From Fusarium oxysporum f. sp. lycopersici 4287 (taxonomy: Eukaryota; Ascomycota; Sordariomycetes; Hypocreales; Nectriaceae): a stretch of 64,000 bases of DNA. Shown here in pieces: positions 61,017 to 64,000 of this stretch. The notes beneath the pieces are model-generated. The model ran no database searches and was not told where the DNA came from. It saw nothing but the letters and a program-made list of their open reading frames with translations. The first letter of the stretch is position 1, and each line of letters begins with the position of its first letter. Made by a program: the position numbers and the translations under genes. The stretch covers positions 3,952,629-4,016,628 of the forward strand of contig NC_030991.1 in the NCBI RefSeq assembly GCF_000149955.1, read 5' to 3'.

Positions 61017-63188
61017 GGTCGCTCTCGTCCGATCTTGACTGGTTGGTGCTGCGCCCTGTAGGAAGCGCCGCTTACGAAGTCGATTCAATACATCGTCAAA
61101 CATATTCGCGCCGATCATGAGGATCTCGATAAGGAAACCGCAAACGGAAATACGAGTGGGGCAAGGACAAAAAGGATAACAAGGCAAGGCTAAAGGTTTC
61201 GGCAAAGGAAAGTCGTCTCATGCGAACCACCTAAGCCAATGCAGTGTACTCGCCGGAGTCAGAAATGGTGTCGTCAGATGCTGCTCCAAGCATATCTTTC
61301 CAGTAATACGAGAACACACAAACACCATTGCGTCCAGGATAGTTACTGCTAATAGCGAAGTTTATATGCCATCTTGGCCGTCACCTCGCGGTTGGCCATC
61401 GTCGCAATGGAGAATGACTGCCAGCAAACATGACGCGAACCCGGCCGCTCTCGCCGCCTACTGCAGCAGGGCCACAGGCGAAGTAAGCGTGAATTCCCCG
61501 GCACCTTTACCGTTCCAAGTAGCGTGAAGTACTTCGCTGCGATTTTTGTCATTTAGCCACCGCCAGGCAATGAGGGGTTCAGAAATCGTGGCGTTGAAAG
61601 CCACTTCCTTCGCCCTTAAGCTGATAGTAAATATTTATTGCATGGTGAGGTATACTCCTCACCACGTGCAAATGATACCCTGATATTTTGGTATGAGAAT
61701 AGGAGAAGATAAGCGCTGCTACTGTAACATATTAGGCGATGTAAATGTTCTTACAGATGTTGAGATTGGTTATATGTTCTATTTGTACAATAAATATTTG
61801 GCTTGGTCATGGACATACTCCCAAGCGCTAGCAAGAGTCTCGGCGACAGTTTCGCTGCAGAGGCTAATGGTTGTAACCCGTCTCTTAATTGTTGTGAGAA
61901 ACATCAACAGCCTTCTGATGCTCGATGTTATTGCTCATGGTGTTGCATGAAATTCTAGTGTAAATCAGAACGACGTGCGCAATTCACAATAAAGAAAAGA
62001 ATTTAGTTGATCACAATGTCGTTATTTCCCACTCACTTATACTCCATGCCAAGTCCAACTATGAAGATCGGTAGGAAGTCTAGATGTAGTTCCAGGGCAA
62101 ATGTGGCCCTCTTGTGTAAAGTCCAGGAAAGGACGTGACAGCTAACCGACGCAACTGGACCTTGTATAAACCTTTTCGCGTCAAGAAATTGAGCAAAATG
62201 TCAAACCTCTTAGTACTCACATTCCGCTGAGCAAGCGGCCTTTTCCAAGTCAGCCAATATGACCCGTAAGCGCTACTTCACTGCCTGGCTTGAATCGTAA
62301 TGTAAGGCGTATTTCATATTAGACCAATGGACGAGTTTGCCTCGCCTAGGATGACAGCCTGTCAGCATTTAGTTCAAATAATTCATAAGCCAATAACTGC
62401 GAAATCCTCGGATATGGATGGCCAAAACATCGCTGTTTTTCTGGCTATACTGAAACGCTCTCGAATTATTTAGTATAAATCACAGGGCTCGAGATAATAG
62501 CATAAGTCTCTGCGGCAGAAGTTTACAGGACTTTTTTAGCAAGCATTAATACACCAGAGACTACCAAGAGGATCTCAGGGTGACAAAATCGAATGATAAT
62601 TCTTTCATATTTATTAACATAGTACAGCGAAATGGTTTTTCGCAATGTCCGATATTTTCTATCGTTTAGCTCTGGCAATAAATTTATATTCAGGGTTTTG
62701 GAAACACAGACTTATAAGCCCTTCCATTCCCAGTAAAAAGTTCAAATTGATAGTTTTATATTCATAAGGGGCAAACTAGGTAGCCACCAAGATATTGACA
62801 CTGGAATGGAAAGACTCATCCCGGAATATAGGGTAACCCGTGTTTTCGGAAGCCTGCCCCTCAGGGGGGTAAAACACATGAGATTGGCTGAATAAATGCC
62901 CCATGTATCCACTAATAGATTCTAATTGGTTGTAATACCCGGGGGTCGACGACAAGGCTAACCTCTTCGAAGCGACAGCACTCATGACTCGCACTGTCAA
63001 TCTGTCTCCACTTCCCGCATTGGTCCCCTAAACTTTTAGGCAGCAGCGGTACTCTTAAATACCTCATTCGCTCTTACGCACCCATCAGGCGGCCGATTTC
63101 GATCACTACTATCATAAAGTTTGCAAAAAGGCTTTGTTACGACATCTTTTTTTATGATTCTTTCTTTCCTAGCGCCTCTACAGTCATC
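61017..63188. other. Gene-poor stretch after the gag-like ORF
   Basis: No pol-like reading is recognisable in any frame. A 90-bp remnant shared with 13181-13269 lies at 62803-62893. The final 150 bp include the likely promoter of the gene at 63189. Confidence 0.35.
62803..62893 (-). repeat. Dispersed coding-like remnant, copy B
   Basis: This is the reverse-complement match of 13181-13269. In this copy the minus-strand frame is open over a longer stretch (SHVFYPPEGQASENTGYP, then IFRDESFHSSVNI), suggesting it is closer to the ancestral coding sequence. Confidence 0.55.
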
Positions 63189-64000
63189 ATGGGCGAGGTG
63201 CTAAATCTAAAACAATTTTACCAAGCTTCGGCTCCACTATCAACGAGCGAGAGTGAAGCATTTATCCAGACTATATGGAGGCCTTCCAGAGAGTTGGACA
63301 TGTTCACATTGTCGAGCTACTTTGAGTTCCTTGAAACAGAACGCAAAAGAGAATCTAGAGTCGACAATCGGGCATACTCTCAGCTTTGCTTTAAACATGT
63401 TTTCGATGTTCACCGTATTATCTATGAGAATTCCGATAAACCCAGGCCAGACCTACAAGCCTTGGTTCAAAACAGATTATCCCCGTTTAACTTAGAGCCC
63501 GAAGTGCTCGAGGACGTAATCGTCCTTGTCATCAGATTAGTATTTATGGTTAGGATCGAGTTCCAAAACCCCTCGCATCCTTCACCATTCCAACTGCAGA
63601 TGCAAGTTACCCAAAGCTTTCAAGAGACGCTACGTACACTACAAATTGGGCCACCGTTGAGAGAGTGGAGTATGCAACATGAGTTACCATCATGGTTCAA
63701 TGTTATTGATCTGAAGAGAAAGGCCAACGTGAGAGTCGGTTGGACTGACTATCTGAATGAACATCTGACTTACCAAAGCGGAACTCTTATGTTATTTCGG
63801 CACATCGAAGTCCTTAAGTATATGGAGGCATCAGCAATCCTGTGAGTCTGGGTCTGATATTTCATGGTTGCATACTGCGAAAACAAAGACGCTAATTTTG
63901 AAAACAGTGGCAATTTCTTTTCCTTGGAATTCCTAAGGGAAACACAGCGATCACTCCTGTTATTTTTTCCGGTAATCGAAGGCAAATACGACGGTCAGGA
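63189..64000 (+). CDS. Fungal protein of unknown function, two exons, runs off the window
   Basis: The ATG at 63189 (context TCATCATGGG) opens a 218-codon exon ending at 63841. A GTGAGT donor, CTAAT branch and ACAG acceptor define an intron at 63842-63908. The next exon keeps the frame (AIL then GNFFSLEFLRETQRSLLLFF) to the end of the window. The WTDYLNEHLTYQSGTLMLFR segment followed by LEFLRETQ..LL.FFP resembles a widespread fungal family of uncharacterised proteins that I know only by that WTDNL..HL / LP..LL.ET..TL.LLFP pattern. No signal peptide or catalytic motif is seen. The 3' end lies outside. Confidence 0.65.

Noticed and set aside
61017..62000. Pol region belonging to the gag-like ORF
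   Set aside because: Reading all frames gave no protease, RT, RNase H or integrase motif, so none is claimed.
1..64000. CRISPR array, prokaryotic defence island or viral genome
   Set aside because: No regularly spaced repeats, no cas-like genes and no prokaryotic gene layout; introns and eukaryotic transposons dominate.

Overview
The window looks like a transposon-rich accessory region of a filamentous ascomycete genome. The supporting signs are spliceosomal introns of about 46-67 nt with GT..AG ends and CTAA(C/T)-type branch sequences, fungal families such as 2EXR and a tubulin-tyrosine-ligase-like protein, and typical fungal transposons (Fot1/pogo, Tad1-like LINE, hAT, Ty1/copia). No rRNA or tRNA gene, CRISPR array or prokaryotic operon is visible. 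All statements come from reading the sequence; no database search was run.

Layout. 1-6 kb: the C-terminal part of a Fot1/pogo transposase on the minus strand, broken by a 5'-truncated Tad1-like LINE, which is itself broken by a 759-bp hAT MITE with an 8-bp target duplication. 6.3-8.6 kb: an hAT element with an uninterrupted transposase. 8.6-15.5 kb: gene-poor, AT-rich DNA with a 425-bp TA-flanked MITE, a 479-bp LTR-bounded miniature element (TRIM) and decayed coding scraps. 15.5-18 kb: an unrecognised gene with three divergent repeats. 18-21.9 kb: decayed genes, including a RING-finger pseudogene. 21.9-30 kb: the most gene-like stretch, with a TTL-family protein, a small basic secreted protein, a possible nuclear protein, a Ser/Thr-rich secreted protein with a C-terminal cysteine module, and a 2EXR protein. 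32-37 kb: a complete copia element with indistinguishable LTRs, inserted near the 3' end of an ORF. 38.5-44.9 kb: a PARP-domain pseudogene split by a full-length LINE with intact ORF1 and ORF2. 45.3-48.9 kb: a two-exon gene whose stop codon lies in the terminal repeat of a decayed hAT element. 49.8-50.9 kb: a LINE fragment carrying a solo copia LTR. 51.7-57.2 kb: another gene split by a second complete copia element. 57.6-58.1 kb: an old copy of the 425-bp MITE family carrying a solo TRIM LTR. 58.6-61 kb: an intact gag-like ORF with no recognisable pol. 63.2 kb to the end: the start of a fungal gene with an intron.

How it fits together. Few host genes are intact, and many others survive only as scraps. 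Three host ORFs (32/37 kb, 38/44 kb, 52/57 kb) are split by a full-length retroelement with perfect target duplications, so their pre-insertion state can be inferred. Several transposons still have long open frames and both copia elements have matching LTRs, which suggests recent activity and weak or absent repeat-induced point mutation.
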